A stretch of DNA of 64,000 nt from Myxococcota bacterium (GTDB lineage: Bacteria; Myxococcota_A; UBA796; UBA9615; JAKLKC01): assembly GCA_023150875.1 (NCBI GenBank), contig JAKLKC010000021.1, positions 36,760 through 100,759 of the forward strand, read 5' to 3'. This document shows, in pieces, positions 40,836 to 49,854 of the stretch. Position 1 is the first letter of the stretch. The number at the start of each line of letters is the position of its first letter. A model generated the notes under the pieces. It was not told the origin of the DNA, searched no databases, and worked only from the letters and a program-made list of their open reading frames with translations. The translations under genes and the position numbers were made by a program.

Positions 40836-43319
40836 TCATGGGAAGGAGCGAGCGAGGCGGATCCCCACGGTAGCCATGCGGTTGTCGGGGACGCTGGCGA
40901 ACCGGTGCGCCGCGCGGGACAGGCGCGACGCGCTGCTCCAGCCTCCCCCCCGGAATGCGCGGTAGGAGCCCGCTTCGCGCCAGGCGTCGTCCCCGGTCCA
41001 CCGGATGGTGGCCGCCTCGCCGTCCCGGAGGGGATCGGCCGTCACCCAGGCGTCGGCGCACCAGTCCCGGGAGTTGCCGGCACAGCCCCGGACCCCGTAT
41101 GGGCTCTCATCGACGGGGAACGACGAGACGGGCGCGAGCAGCGGGCGGCCGGCGTGGCTGTCGCGGCAGCAGCATCGACTCGCGTCGACGCCGTCCCCCC
41201 ACGGGAACCAGCGGCCGTCTACGCCCCGCGCCGCCTTCTCGCGCTCCCACTCCCCAGGCAGGCGCCAGGGTTGGCCGGATCGGCAAGCCTCGCCCCGCGC
41301 GAACTCCACGGCGTCGGCCCAGCCCACCCTCACCACCGGCCAGTCCGGCCGCCACACGTCACCCTCGGAGTCGGGGCGTAGCAGGAACCGGCCCTGGGGG
41401 TCCCGCCCGTATATCGGCGATCCGGATCGCCCCATGGTCCCCCCCTGCTCGCGGGGGCACCTTCGGGCCGCCTCGTCCTCGCGTCCTTCCCCCACCAGCG
41501 AGTCGAGCCAGGCGATGTACCCCTCGTTGGTCACCGGGTATCGCCGCAGGACGAAGGCGTCCAGCCAGACCCGCGCGCGGGGGCCACACCGCGCCGCCAT
41601 GGGATCGCCCCCGGCGGCGAACCACCCCGCCGGCACGTATACGTCGTCGGGGCCGAGCTGACCCGGCCCCGGCAGGAGCACGGGCAGCGGGCCGCCGCCC
41701 CCTGGCGGCACGCCGTCCCAGTGGTGCCCCCGGGGGAGGTGGACGGGGTACCGGACCGGCGGGCGACCCTCGGCGCGCAGGACCAGCAGCCAGGAGCCCA
41801 TGGGCAGCGGCACGTGGTCCAGCGGGGTGATTCCCAAGTCCCCGTAGGGCTGGAGCACGAGTCGCCCGTCGTCGTCCACGTATCGGTACGCCTCGACGCT
41901 CGCCCCGGGAGGATCGGTGAGCAGGGTCACCGCGCCGTCGCCGGCGAGGAGGGGGCCATGCCGGGGCCCCCCCCAGGCACGCAGCAGCATCTCGAACCCC
42001 CGCGAGGCCGCCCGGTCCCGGCGGGCCTCCGCCTCCTCCAGTCGCCGGGCGTAGAGGTCTGCGAGGGTCTCCCGCGCCTCGCCGTGCTCGGGGACCAGGC
42101 GGAGGGCGGCGTGGAACCGCTCCACGGCCTCGGTCTCCAGCGCATCCGCCTCGATGCGGGCGTCTTCGGACACCCGGAGCTTCGCCCGGGCGGCGCGCTT
42201 CTCCCCCTCGGGCCTCCACTCGGGGATCGCCCGCAAGGCCTCCTCCGCCTCCCGCGCCCTCGCCTCCCCCTGGCGGCGCAGGGTCTCCGCGCGGACTAGG
42301 CCCGCCTTCCCCTCCACGACGGATGCGTGGGCTTGCTCGGAGCGCCGCGTCCCGTCGAGGTACGCGGAGACCGACCGGGCGAGCGCCCCGGCGTGGGGAA
42401 AACGTTCCGCTGGGGCCGGGGCCATCGCCCGAAGGCAGATCTCCGCGATCTCGTCCTCCACGCCTGCCCCCGGGGCGTGCGCCCGCGGGTCCGGAGGCGG
42501 CTCCCGGGCGGCGCGGAACATCAGCACGTAGGGGTCATCGGCCTCGAACGCCCTGCGGCACGCGAGGATCTCGAACAGGAGGGCGCCGAGGCTCCACACG
42601 TCGCTGGGAGCGCCGACCTCCTCCGCCCGGCTCCACGCCTGCTCGGGGCTCATGTAGCCCGGCGTCCCCAGGGTCGCGCCCGCGGCCGTGAGACCCGCGC
42701 CACCAGCCCAGGGGGACGTCGCCGGGGCGGCGCCGGGGGCGCTGGGTTCCACACCGGACGCACGGGCCACGCCCCAGTCCATGACGAAGACCTCGCCGTA
42801 GGGGCCGATCATCACGTTCTCGGGCTTGAGGTCCCGGTGGACGACCCCGCGGTCGTGGGCGAACGCCACCGCCTGGCACACCTGAACGAAGAGGGTCAGG
42901 AGCCGGTGGCGGCCGAACTCCTCCCGGGCGCGGGGATCCCCCGAGGCGACGGCGGCCAGGATCCCCCGGAGGGTCCGACCGCCGATCCGCTTCATGACGA
43001 AGTAGACCCGGCCATCCGGCGACACCCCCATCTCGTGCACGGGGCAGATCCCCGGATGGTCGAGGCGCGCCGTCAGCCGGGCCTCGGCCACGAAGCGGGC
43101 GAGGCGCTCCCCGCTCTCGTCGGGGGAGGCGAGGGGTACCTTCAGCGCGACGTGCCGCGCCAGGTCCGGATCCCACGCCTCGATGACCCTGCCCATCCCG
43201 CCTCGGCCCAGTTCCCGGATGGGCGTGAACCTCCCGAATTCACCCTCCGAGGGGGTGGCGTCGGGGGCCGCATCGGGCGGAGGGACCGGTGGGACCGAGG
43301 GGGGAGTTCGAGATGCCAT
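40836..43319 (-). CDS. Serine/threonine protein kinase fused to FGE/SUMF1 domain
   Basis: 827 residues from ATG 43319. Residues 30-300 form a Hanks-type kinase: glycine loop GRGGMG (38-43), Lys60 in VALKVP, catalytic loop HRDLKPEN (161-168), DWG in place of DFG (181-183), and activation segment GTPGYMSPEQ. Residues 320-450 are a helical, coiled-coil-prone region, followed by a PEGA-like beta segment. Residues 570-825 are a sulfatase-modifying-factor domain (VYVPAGWFAAGG, YPVTNEGYIAWL, WRLPGEWEREKAARG, FRGGGWSSASRLSRAAHRF). Such fusions are common in myxobacteria and planctomycetes. No transmembrane helix separates the domains, so both are probably cytoplasmic. Confidence 0.93.
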   Translation of the reverse strand: MASRTPPSVPPVPPPDAAPDATPSEGEFGRFTPIRELGRGGMGRVIEAWDPDLARHVALKVPLASPDESGERLARFVAEARLTARLDHPGICPVHEMGVSPDGRVYFVMKRIGGRTLRGILAAVASGDPRAREEFGRHRLLTLFVQVCQAVAFAHDRGVVHRDLKPENVMIGPYGEVFVMDWGVARASGVEPSAPGAAPATSPWAGGAGLTAAGATLGTPGYMSPEQAWSRAEEVGAPSDVWSLGALLFEILACRRAFEADDPYVLMFRAAREPPPDPRAHAPGAGVEDEIAEICLRAMAPAPAERFPHAGALARSVSAYLDGTRRSEQAHASVVEGKAGLVRAETLRRQGEARAREAEEALRAIPEWRPEGEKRAARAKLRVSEDARIEADALETEAVERFHAALRLVPEHGEARETLADLYARRLEEAEARRDRAASRGFEMLLRAWGGPRHGPLLAGDGAVTLLTDPPGASVEAYRYVDDDGRLVLQPYGDLGITPLDHVPLPMGSWLLVLRAEGRPPVRYPVHLPRGHHWDGVPPGGGGPLPVLLPGPGQLGPDDVYVPAGWFAAGGDPMAARCGPRARVWLDAFVLRRYPVTNEGYIAWLDSLVGEGREDEAARRCPREQGGTMGRSGSPIYGRDPQGRFLLRPDSEGDVWRPDWPVVRVGWADAVEFARGEACRSGQPWRLPGEWEREKAARGVDGRWFPWGDGVDASRCCCRDSHAGRPLLAPVSSFPVDESPYGVRGCAGNSRDWCADAWVTADPLRDGEAATIRWTGDDAWREAGSYRAFRGGGWSSASRLSRAAHRFASVPDNRMATVGIRLARSFP

Positions 43320-43510
43320 CGCCCGGAGGGGGGTGCGGGAGGCATCGATTATCGCCCCGGCTGGCGGAACCGCGCCAGCTCCGATGGAGATCGTCGAGGG
43401 TGCCTGCACCGCAGAGCCGGTCGCCGGCCCATCGCTCCCGGGGCATGGGTCGCCCCGGGGCGGGCCCTCGCCAGCCCGGCCCGCGAGACCCCTAGAGGGA
43501 TCCGCCGACC

Positions 43511-43699
43511 TCAGGAGGCGGGAGGAGCCCCTGCCCGGGACGCACCCGCGGTGGGGGCCTCTCGCACCTTCTTCATCTCTTCGCCACAGCACAGGTGGGA
43601 GTGCTTGCCGGGCACCGGGGGGCACTCGCACGCCTTCACGATCTCGATCTCGGCGCCGCAGTGCTCGCAGGCGTAACGCTCCCCCTTCTGGGTCTGCAT
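43511..43699 (-). CDS. Small zinc-ribbon-like protein
   Basis: 62 residues from ATG 43699, preceded by a GGAGAT site. Cys pairs CEHCGAEIEIVKACEC and CCGEEMKKV give a rubredoxin/desulforedoxin-like knuckle pattern, with the YACEHCGAE start seen in many short metal-binding proteins. It could bind Zn or Fe. The tail is Ala/Gly-rich and disordered. No operon partner is evident. Confidence 0.75.
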   Translation of the reverse strand: MQTQKGERYACEHCGAEIEIVKACECPPVPGKHSHLCCGEEMKKVREAPTAGASRAGAPPAS

Positions 43700-43817
43700 G
43701 GGCGGATCTCCTTCGGTCGTCGCCGCGCCGGCCGCGGCCCGGGTTCGGCGGCCAATATGCCGGCGCGGTGCCCCGGGGCAAGGTGCCGCCGGGTGACGCG
43801 GACTCAGCAGACGGCGC

Positions 43818-44000
43818 TCATTGGCGTCCCCGCGCACGGCGGACGGCGGTCCAGAGCAGGACCGCCACACCCAGGCCTGCCAGCGCCCAGGGGCTCTGCT
43901 CGGGGGAGAGTCCGGGCAGGACGAGCTTCGACCCGCCCGATCCGCGATTGTAGATCCACACCGCGGCGGCGCCGGCGATCAGGAGGAGGGCCTGGAGCAT
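43818..44000 (-). CDS. Small membrane protein
   Basis: 60 residues, ATG 44000 after GGGGGGAAG. Two hydrophobic stretches (ALLLIAGAAAVWIY and WALAGLGVAVLLWTAV) flank a short polar loop, and the C-terminus is Arg-rich, which places it inside by the positive-inside rule. No family is recognised. Confidence 0.55.
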   Translation of the reverse strand: MLQALLLIAGAAAVWIYNRGSGGSKLVLPGLSPEQSPWALAGLGVAVLLWTAVRRARGRQ

Positions 44001-44183
44001 GGGACTTCCCCCCCAATTCCCCGGGGAACGGGCGTCGGCGAGCAGGAAGTGAGGACCGCCTGCCCGTCAACGGGGGAAGCCGGGATCGGCCAGAGGGCGA
44101 GGGTGGCCCCCGCCGCCACGGCTGCCCGTGGGACGATCAACGACGGGATGGGGAGATGGCGGAGGAATCCACCAGGAGGGAGC

Positions 44184-44219
44184 GCGGGAGCGCCGGCCGT
44201 TCGTGCCCGGCGCTCCCGC
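44184..44219. terminator. Perfect 13-bp hairpin after the Ala/Pro-rich lipoprotein gene
   Basis: 44184-44196 pairs with 44207-44219 around a 10-base loop, 16 bases after the stop of the minus-strand lipoprotein gene. It lacks a U-tract but is the strongest hairpin in this interval. Confidence 0.6.
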
Positions 44220-44235
44220 TTCCATCTCTGGCGGA

Positions 44236-44529
44236 TCAGTGCCCCGCGGCGTCGGCGGCGGGAGCGGCGGCCGCGTCGGCGGCCGGAGGGGCGGCGGGCG
44301 GCGCGGCGGCGTCCGTGGGCGCGGCGGCGTCACCCGTGGGGGCGGCGCCATCCGGCGAGGCCGAGGTCGCACCCTCGACAGGCGCGGCGGGCGGCGCGGC
44401 GGGCTCGGGCTCCGCGGCGGGCGGAGCCGGCTCGCTGGGGGCGGCAGTCTCGGTGGAGGCCCCACCGGAGCAGCCGAGGAACATGATGCCGAGGACGGCG
44501 ACGGGAACGAACGAGAGGTAATTCCGCAT
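44236..44529 (-). CDS. Small Ala/Pro-rich lipoprotein
   Basis: 97 residues, ATG 44529 after GGAGGAG. Lipoprotein signal VAVLGIMFLGC; the remaining 75 residues are almost only Ala, Pro, Glu, Asp and Gly (TETAAPSEPAPPAAEPEP...), an extended disordered chain probably spanning periplasm or cell wall. It has its own promoter and hairpin terminator, so it is a monocistronic, perhaps abundant, envelope protein. Confidence 0.8.
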   Translation of the reverse strand: MRNYLSFVPVAVLGIMFLGCSGGASTETAAPSEPAPPAAEPEPAAPPAAPVEGATSASPDGAAPTGDAAAPTDAAAPPAAPPAADAAAAPAADAAGH

Positions 44530-44576
44530 GACTCCTCCTCCGGGGGGGGCTTGATTCTCACCCGAAGCTCGGGCGC

Positions 44577-44606
44577 ATCATAGGACAAGCTCGATAAGAT
44601 TGACAA
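44577..44606 (-). promoter_or_regulatory. Predicted sigma70 promoter of the small lipoprotein gene
   Basis: On the minus strand TTGTCA (44601-44606), 18 bp and TATGAT (44577-44582). It lies in a conspicuously AT-rich patch (44575-44640). An imperfect palindrome (GCGCAATT ... AATTGTGCGC, about 44617-44640) immediately upstream could bind a regulator. Confidence 0.7.
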
Positions 44607-44775
44607 TCGCCGGAATGCGCAATTTTACGGAATTGTGCGCGGGGTGGGGAAGATCGGCGACGGCGTGGCGCCCGCCCGCCGCCATGGTCCGCCCACACCG
44701 CCGCCCACCCCGAGCGAACCCGGGACGGCGTGTCCGATCCCGGTGCCCGGGGTTGGCGGCACGCCGCGCGCGATC

Positions 44776-45933
44776 TCAGTCCCGGTTGCCGGCGGCCCAG
44801 GCCAGCAGGACCTTCGCCACCGCGGGCCGGCTGAACTCCTCGGGGAGGGTCTGCCCGTTCCGGAGCATCTCGCGCACCTTGGTGCCCGAGAGGAAGACCC
44901 TGTCCTCCGGGCCCGAAGGACTGGTCTTCGTGCTCGCCATCGCGCCGGTGCGACGGCACCAGAAGGTGTTCTCGAACTTCAGGATCTGGACGCCGAGCCG
45001 GGCCATGTCGACCTGGTCGAAGATCGCCTGGGCGTCGTAGGTGCCGTAATAGCTCCCCACCCCAGCGTGGTCGCGTCCCACGATGAAGTGTGTGCAGCCG
45101 TAGTTCTTCCGCATGATGCAGTGGTGGATCGCCTCGCGGGGGCCCGCGTAGCGCATCGCCGCCGGGAGGACCGACAGCACCACCCGGTCCTTGGGGTAGT
45201 AGCCCTCGATGAGGGCCTCGTAGCACCGCATGCGGACGGGCGCGGGGATGTCGTCGGACTTGGTCTCGCCCACCAGGGGGTGGATGAGCAGCCCGTCGAC
45301 GATCTCCAGCGCCACCTTCGTGAGGTACTCGTGGGCCCGGTGGATCGGGTTGCGGGTCTGGAACGCGACGATGGACCGCCAGCCGCGCTCGGCGAAGAGG
45401 GCGCGGGTCTGGGCGGGGGTCAGGTTCCGATCGGGGAACTCGACGTCGAAGGCGTCCGCGAGGCAGAGCACGGGGCCACCGACCAGCACGTCGCCGGCCT
45501 CGTTGACCTTGGCGACGCCGGGGTGGGCGCCGTCCTCGGTCCGATAGACCTGCCGGGCCTCCCGGGCCTTGTCGTATCCGAACTTCTCCTCGACGATCAT
45601 CACCCCGAGGGTCCTGCCGGACTCGTCCTTCAGCGCCACCTCCTCGCCCAGGCCGATCCCCGCGGCGTCCTGCGTGGAGATCGATGCGGTGATGGGCACG
45701 GACCAGGGGAGCCCGTTCGTCAGGGTCATCTGGTCCACGACCGCGAGGTAGTCCCCCGAACCCATGAAGCCCGTCAACGGGCTCAGGCCGCCGATGGCGA
45801 TGAGATAGAGGTCGGAGACCTCACGGGGGCGCAGTCGGATCTCCTTGAGGCTCGGGGCGCGGGCGCGGACGGACTCGGCCTCCTCGCCGCGGACCATCCG
45901 GTCGACGAGGACACCACCGTGGGGCTCGATCAT
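44776..45933 (-). CDS. sat: Sulfate adenylyltransferase (ATP sulfurylase)
   Basis: 385 residues from ATG 45933, which has an AGGAG site. Homo-oligomeric Sat: an N-terminal PUA-like domain (LTGFMGSGDYLAVV), then the catalytic domain with QTRNPIHRAHEYL (nucleotide-binding H-x-x-H) and VGRDHAGVGSYYG, and the C-terminal SGTKVREMLRNG. It forms APS from ATP and sulfate. No APS kinase or reductase is adjacent, so the downstream step is encoded elsewhere. The gene has its own promoter. Confidence 0.95.
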   Translation of the reverse strand: MIEPHGGVLVDRMVRGEEAESVRARAPSLKEIRLRPREVSDLYLIAIGGLSPLTGFMGSGDYLAVVDQMTLTNGLPWSVPITASISTQDAAGIGLGEEVALKDESGRTLGVMIVEEKFGYDKAREARQVYRTEDGAHPGVAKVNEAGDVLVGGPVLCLADAFDVEFPDRNLTPAQTRALFAERGWRSIVAFQTRNPIHRAHEYLTKVALEIVDGLLIHPLVGETKSDDIPAPVRMRCYEALIEGYYPKDRVVLSVLPAAMRYAGPREAIHHCIMRKNYGCTHFIVGRDHAGVGSYYGTYDAQAIFDQVDMARLGVQILKFENTFWCRRTGAMASTKTSPSGPEDRVFLSGTKVREMLRNGQTLPEEFSRPAVAKVLLAWAAGNRD

Positions 45934-46055
45934 GACGCTTGCTCCTGGCGACACGCGGGGTCGCGGAACGGCGGGGGAGGGGGGCGTCGGCGGGCGCAGG
46001 TCACTCCGGCGAACCCGCCGCCAGCGCCCGCGCCAACCCCCAAGGAAGACGGGGC

Positions 46056-46085
46056 CTTATAGGAGGGGCCGAGCGAGGGTGTCAA
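46056..46085 (-). promoter_or_regulatory. Predicted sigma70 promoter of sat
   Basis: On the minus strand a perfect TTGACA (46080-46085), 18 bp and TATAAG (46056-46061), about 120 bases upstream of the sat start. Confidence 0.75.
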
Positions 46086-46157
46086 GCGTCCCCCCGCCCC
46101 GGCAGGGAGTCGGTAGCCTCGTCCACCCTCGCCCCCCGCCGGCCCGCCCCGAGCCTT

Positions 46158-46338
46158 GGGGCCCCTTTCACAACCCCGCACCTGCTGCGGCGAACGATGC
46201 GGGGCGGCTGCGGCGTCGCTGCACCCCACTTCTCCTGCGACGTACTGTCCAGTACGCCTCGGAGAAGCGGGGCCCCGCTCTTTGCATCCACCTCCGCCTC
46301 GATCGCCTCGCGACGGTACCAGGTTGTCAAAGGGGCCC
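46158..46338. repeat. 181-bp element with 17-bp terminal inverted repeats and nested hairpins
   Basis: GGGCCCCTTTCACAACC (46159-46175) is repeated inverted at 46322-46338 with one mismatch. Inside lies a long hairpin (46224-46272: four, seven and six-bp arms, including GTACTG/CAGTAC). It has no open frame and ends exactly at the ssb stop codon. It looks like a MITE or other non-coding repetitive element; it may also act as the ssb terminator. Confidence 0.6.
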
Positions 46339-46782
46339 TCAGAACGGCAGGTCGTCGAGGGCCGCTCCCTGCGCCCCCCTTCGCTCGGCAGGACGGCCGC
46401 CGCGGTCCCGTCGCCCCCCCTCCTCGGCGGTGGGGCCGTCCGCCCGAGGTCCCGACGGAAGGAAGGTCACGTCCTGCGCCACGATCTCCGTCGTGTGCCG
46501 GGGGTTTCCGTCCTTGTCCTTCCACTCCCTGCTCCGCAGGCGTCCCTCCAGGTAGACCGAGCGGCCCTTCTGGAGGTAACGCCCGCAGTTCTCGGCGAGG
46601 GACCCGAAGGCCACGATCCGGTGCCACTCCGTCTCCTCGACGTGCCCGTTGCCGTCGTCGGACTTGACTCGGCGGTTCGTGGCGACGGTGAAGGTCGCCA
46701 CGGCGGTGCCCGATGTCGTGGAGCGGACCTCGGGGTCCCTCCCCAGCGTTCCCACGATCACGGCGCGGTTGACTCCCAGCAT
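46339..46782 (-). CDS. ssb: Single-stranded DNA-binding protein
   Basis: 147 residues from ATG 46782 (AAGGAG site); the open frame reaches 47007 with unrelated sequence. OB fold MLGVNRAVIVGTLGRDPEVRSTTSG, ETEWHRIVAFGSLAENCGRYL and GRSVYLEGRLRSREWKDKDG. After a Gly/Arg-rich linker the C-terminus is the acidic tip ALDDLPF, the docking site for replication and repair proteins. The length is normal. It is divergent from dck. Confidence 0.96.
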   Translation of the reverse strand: MLGVNRAVIVGTLGRDPEVRSTTSGTAVATFTVATNRRVKSDDGNGHVEETEWHRIVAFGSLAENCGRYLQKGRSVYLEGRLRSREWKDKDGNPRHTTEIVAQDVTFLPSGPRADGPTAEEGGRRDRGGRPAERRGAQGAALDDLPF

Positions 46783-46972
46783 CTTCTCGACTCCTTGGTT
46801 CGCCCCACTCCGGGGTGGCGGAGGGGAGAGCACGGCCCGTGCCGACCGCCAAACCCTTGGAATCACTGGAATCGCGGCCGGGACTGACCGACGGCGGGCG
46901 TCCGATCCTCGGACGCCGGCGACCGATTTCCGGACGCCGTCGGACTCCCGTATGCCCATCGTGTGGGTTTCC

Positions 46973-47001
46973 TTGTTCGCCCGCGCGCGAGCGTGTATAA
47001 C
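46973..47001 (+). promoter_or_regulatory. Promoter giving a probable leaderless dck transcript
   Basis: TTGTTC (46973-46978), exactly 17 bp and TATAAC (46996-47001). The start codon of dck is at 47010, so the expected transcription start (7-9 bases after the -10 box) falls on or one base before the ATG. Confidence 0.7.
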
Positions 47002-47009
47002 CCGCACCC

Positions 47010-47675
47010 ATGCGGAGCCCGCGGCACATCGCCATCGAGGGCGTGATCGGCGTCGGCAAGAGCACGCTCACCCGCCTCGTCGCCGAACGCCTCGGTGCTC
47101 GCGCGATCTTCGAGCCCGTGGTCGAGAACCCCTTCCTCGCCCGCTTCTACCAGGACCGTCCCCGCTACGCGTTCCAGACCCAGCTATTCTTCCTCCTCAC
47201 GCGGTTCCAGCAGCAACTGGAGCTCCGCCAGGGCGACCTCTTCACGCCGAGCGTCGTCTGCGACTACCTCTTCGCCAAGGACCGGATCTTCGCGCGGCTG
47301 AACCTGGCCGAGGACGAGATCGCGCTGTACGAGCAGGTCTACCGCCTGCTCGACGGGCGGCTCCCCCGGCCGGACCTCGTCGTGTACCTCCAGGCGCCCA
47401 CCGAGGTACTCCAGGAGCGCATCCGCCGGCGGGGTCTCTCCTTCGAGCAGGAGATCCCCCGGGAGTACCTCGATGAGCTCTCCGATCTGTACAACGACTT
47501 CTTCTCTTCCTATGATGAGAGTCCTCTCCTCGTGGTGCACACGGCCGAACTGAACCTCGTCCACCACGAGCCGGATCGCGAGTACGTCCTCCAGGCGATC
47601 CGGGAGATCAGGGGCGGCACCCGCCACCTCGTGCCGCTGGGATCCCGCTCGCGGGACCCGGACGGAGTCGGTTGA
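47010..47675 (+). CDS. Deoxynucleoside (deoxyadenosine/deoxyguanosine) kinase
   Basis: 221 residues. P-loop EGVIGVGKST (residues 10-19), the ENPFLARFYQD substrate segment, the DYLFAKDRIFA motif and RIRRRGLSFEQEI lid are typical of the bacterial dGK/dAK group in deoxynucleoside salvage. No ribosome site precedes the ATG; a promoter ends eight bases upstream, suggesting a leaderless mRNA. dck upstream of panBC is a recurring arrangement in Gram-negative bacteria. Confidence 0.9.
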   Translation: MRSPRHIAIEGVIGVGKSTLTRLVAERLGARAIFEPVVENPFLARFYQDRPRYAFQTQLFFLLTRFQQQLELRQGDLFTPSVVCDYLFAKDRIFARLNLAEDEIALYEQVYRLLDGRLPRPDLVVYLQAPTEVLQERIRRRGLSFEQEIPREYLDELSDLYNDFFSSYDESPLLVVHTAELNLVHHEPDREYVLQAIREIRGGTRHLVPLGSRSRDPDGVG

Positions 47676-47777
47676 TCTCGATGGGGATCGCGGGAGGGGC
47701 CCAGCCCCGCGACGGAGGCACGTCGACGGGCAGGCGCGACCGCGACGGCGGGGTCGCCGCCCGATCGGAGGGTTCCC

Positions 47778-48629
47778 ATGTCCCAGCCTGAGAAGGTCTC
47801 GGTCCTGACGCTGCGCCGCATGAAGGCGGAGCAGCGCAAGATCACCATGATCACCTGCTACGACGCGACCTTCGCGCGCCTGGTGGACGCGACGGGGATC
47901 GACGTCGTGCTCGTCGGGGACTCGGTCGGGATGGTGGTTCAGGGCCACCCCAACACCCTGCCCGTGACCGTCGATCAGATGATCTACCACGGCCAGGCGG
48001 TCGCCCGGGGAATGAAGCGGGCCCACGTCGTCGTGGACATGCCCTTCATGAGCTACCACGTCTCCGTCCAGCAGGCCGTCGAGACGGCCGGCCGGCTGGT
48101 GAAGGAGGGCATGGCCGAGGCGGTGAAGCTCGAGGGGGGCCGCGAGCGCCTCCAAGCCATCGAGGCCATCACCCGCGCCCAGATCCCCGTGATGGGACAC
48201 CTCGGCCTGACCCCGCAGTCGGTCCACGCCTTCGGCGGCTTCAAGGTCCAGGGCAAGCGTGACGACGAGGCCAGGCGCATCGTCGAGGACGCCCGCGCCA
48301 TCGAGGAGGCCGGCGCCTACTCGCTGGTGCTGGAGGGGATCCCGATGGAGCTCGCCGCCGAGATCACCGAGCAGGTCCGGATCCCCACCATCGGGATCGG
48401 CGCCGGTGTGCACTGTGACGGGCAGGTACTGGTGCTGTACGACCTCCTGGGCATGGACGACTCCTTCCGCCCGAAGTTCGTGAAGCGGTACGCCCAGCTC
48501 GGAGCCCAGGTGCGGCAGGCCGTCGACGCCTACGTCGAGGAGGTCCGGGGCGGGGTTTTCCCCGACGACGACCAGAGCTTCCACCGCGAGGCGGCCCGGC
48601 GGGTGAAGATGCGCCAGGCGTCCCGGTGA
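47778..48629 (+). CDS. panB: 3-methyl-2-oxobutanoate hydroxymethyltransferase
   Basis: 283 residues, the first committed enzyme of pantothenate synthesis (ketoisovalerate to ketopantoate with methylene-THF). The signature includes [51 protein letters not shown] and the metal/catalytic residues around GHLGLTPQS and LVLEGIP. It overlaps panC by 4 bases (GTGA). Confidence 0.96.
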   Translation: MSQPEKVSVLTLRRMKAEQRKITMITCYDATFARLVDATGIDVVLVGDSVGMVVQGHPNTLPVTVDQMIYHGQAVARGMKRAHVVVDMPFMSYHVSVQQAVETAGRLVKEGMAEAVKLEGGRERLQAIEAITRAQIPVMGHLGLTPQSVHAFGGFKVQGKRDDEARRIVEDARAIEEAGAYSLVLEGIPMELAAEITEQVRIPTIGIGAGVHCDGQVLVLYDLLGMDDSFRPKFVKRYAQLGAQVRQAVDAYVEEVRGGVFPDDDQSFHREAARRVKMRQASR

Positions 48630-49477
48630 GGTGGTTCGGCGACGTCGCGGGCCTCGGCGCCTGGTGGCGCGAGGTCCGGCGCGACGGGGCCACCATCGCG
48701 CTGGTCCCCACCATGGGCTACCTGCACGCCGGGCACGGGGCCCTCATGGAGGAGGCCCGGCGCCGGGCGGACCGCGTCGTCGTCAGCATCTTCGTGAACC
48801 CTACCCAGTTCGGGCCCAGCGAGGACATCGATCGCTATCCGAGGGACCTCGACCGTGATCGCGCCCTCTGCCTCGCCCGCGGGGTCGACGCCGTCTTCGC
48901 CCCCTCGGTCGGCGAGATCTATCCCTCGGGGTTCGCCACCACGGTCGAGGTGGCCGGCCTGACCTCCGGTCTGTGCGGCGCCAGCCGGCCCGGGCACTTC
49001 CGCGGCGTGACTACGGTGGTCGCCCGACTCTTTGGAATCGTCCGGCCGGATGTCGCGGTTTTCGGCGAGAAGGACTTCCAGCAGCTCGCGGTCATCCGCC
49101 GCATGGTACGGGACCTGGCCATCCCCCTGGAGGTCGTGGGCGCACGGACGGTCCGCGAACCCGACGGTCTCGCCCTCTCGTCTCGGAACGTCTACCTGGA
49201 CGCCGACGAGCGAGCCCGGGCCCCGTGCATCTTCCGCTCCCTGGAATCGGCGGACCGCGCCTGGCGCGACGGTGAGCGCGACCCGGCGCGCCTGGTCTCC
49301 CTTGCCCGGGAGACCCTGGAGTCCGGCGCTCCCGTAGACGTCGACTACGTCGAGGTCGTGGACGCCGAGGACCTCACGCCGCTCCAGGCCCCGGCGCTCC
49401 GTCCCGCGCTGCTGGCCCTCGCCGTCCGCTTCGGCGCCACCCGCCTCATAGACAACCGCGTGCTGGGGCGCCCGTGA
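48626..49477 (+). CDS. panC: Pantothenate synthetase
   Basis: 283 residues from GTG 48626. It condenses pantoate and beta-alanine with ATP. Motifs: [15 protein letters not shown] (nucleotide-binding H-x-G-H), [48 protein letters not shown] and [10 protein letters not shown]. It is translationally coupled to panB and overlaps the next small gene by 4 bases. Confidence 0.96.
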   Translation: MRWFGDVAGLGAWWREVRRDGATIALVPTMGYLHAGHGALMEEARRRADRVVVSIFVNPTQFGPSEDIDRYPRDLDRDRALCLARGVDAVFAPSVGEIYPSGFATTVEVAGLTSGLCGASRPGHFRGVTTVVARLFGIVRPDVAVFGEKDFQQLAVIRRMVRDLAIPLEVVGARTVREPDGLALSSRNVYLDADERARAPCIFRSLESADRAWRDGERDPARLVSLARETLESGAPVDVDYVEVVDAEDLTPLQAPALRPALLALAVRFGATRLIDNRVLGRP

Positions 49478-49854
49478 TCGACCGCCACGCGGTGCTCAGT
49501 GTGGTCCCGGTGATCGCCCTGGCGATGGCCAACCAGGTGGTGTCGCTTCGGCGGATCTGGATCATCCGCCGGGAGGTCTACTTCGCCCTCCAGGCGCTGA
49601 ACGGCGCGGCCGCCGTCGGGCTGGCCTGGGTGCCCCCCCGTCCGGGCGCCGATCCAATCCTCGAGCGGATCGCCCAGGGGTTGCTCATCCTCGTCGTGGG
49701 CCGGCGGGCCCTGGCGACCGCCCGCGCCCACGCCCGGTCGAAACGCGTGCGGGAGGGGAGCATCGACGTTCGCTACGGCACCGGAGGCGAGCCCGGGGAT
49801 CCGGAGGATCGGCCCGGCGGCCCGGGAGGGACAGGCCGGGCGAGCGGGGAGTAA
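49474..49854 (+). CDS. Small membrane-associated protein, unknown
   Basis: 126 residues from GTG 49474 overlapping the panC stop (GTGA), so co-translated with panBC. A hydrophobic N-terminal stretch (VLSVVPVIALAMANQVV), the patch LNGAAAVGLAWV and ILERIAQGLLILVVG suggest two or three membrane helices; the tail is basic then Gly/Pro-rich. No family is recognised. Its last 82 bases overlap the convergent phosphatase gene. Confidence 0.6.
   Translation: MIDRHAVLSVVPVIALAMANQVVSLRRIWIIRREVYFALQALNGAAAVGLAWVPPRPGADPILERIAQGLLILVVGRRALATARAHARSKRVREGSIDVRYGTGGEPGDPEDRPGGPGGTGRASGE

Noticed and set aside
44776..45933. Dissimilatory sulfate-reduction locus around sat
   Set aside because: No APS reductase, sulfite reductase or electron-transfer genes lie nearby; sat stands alone with its own promoter.
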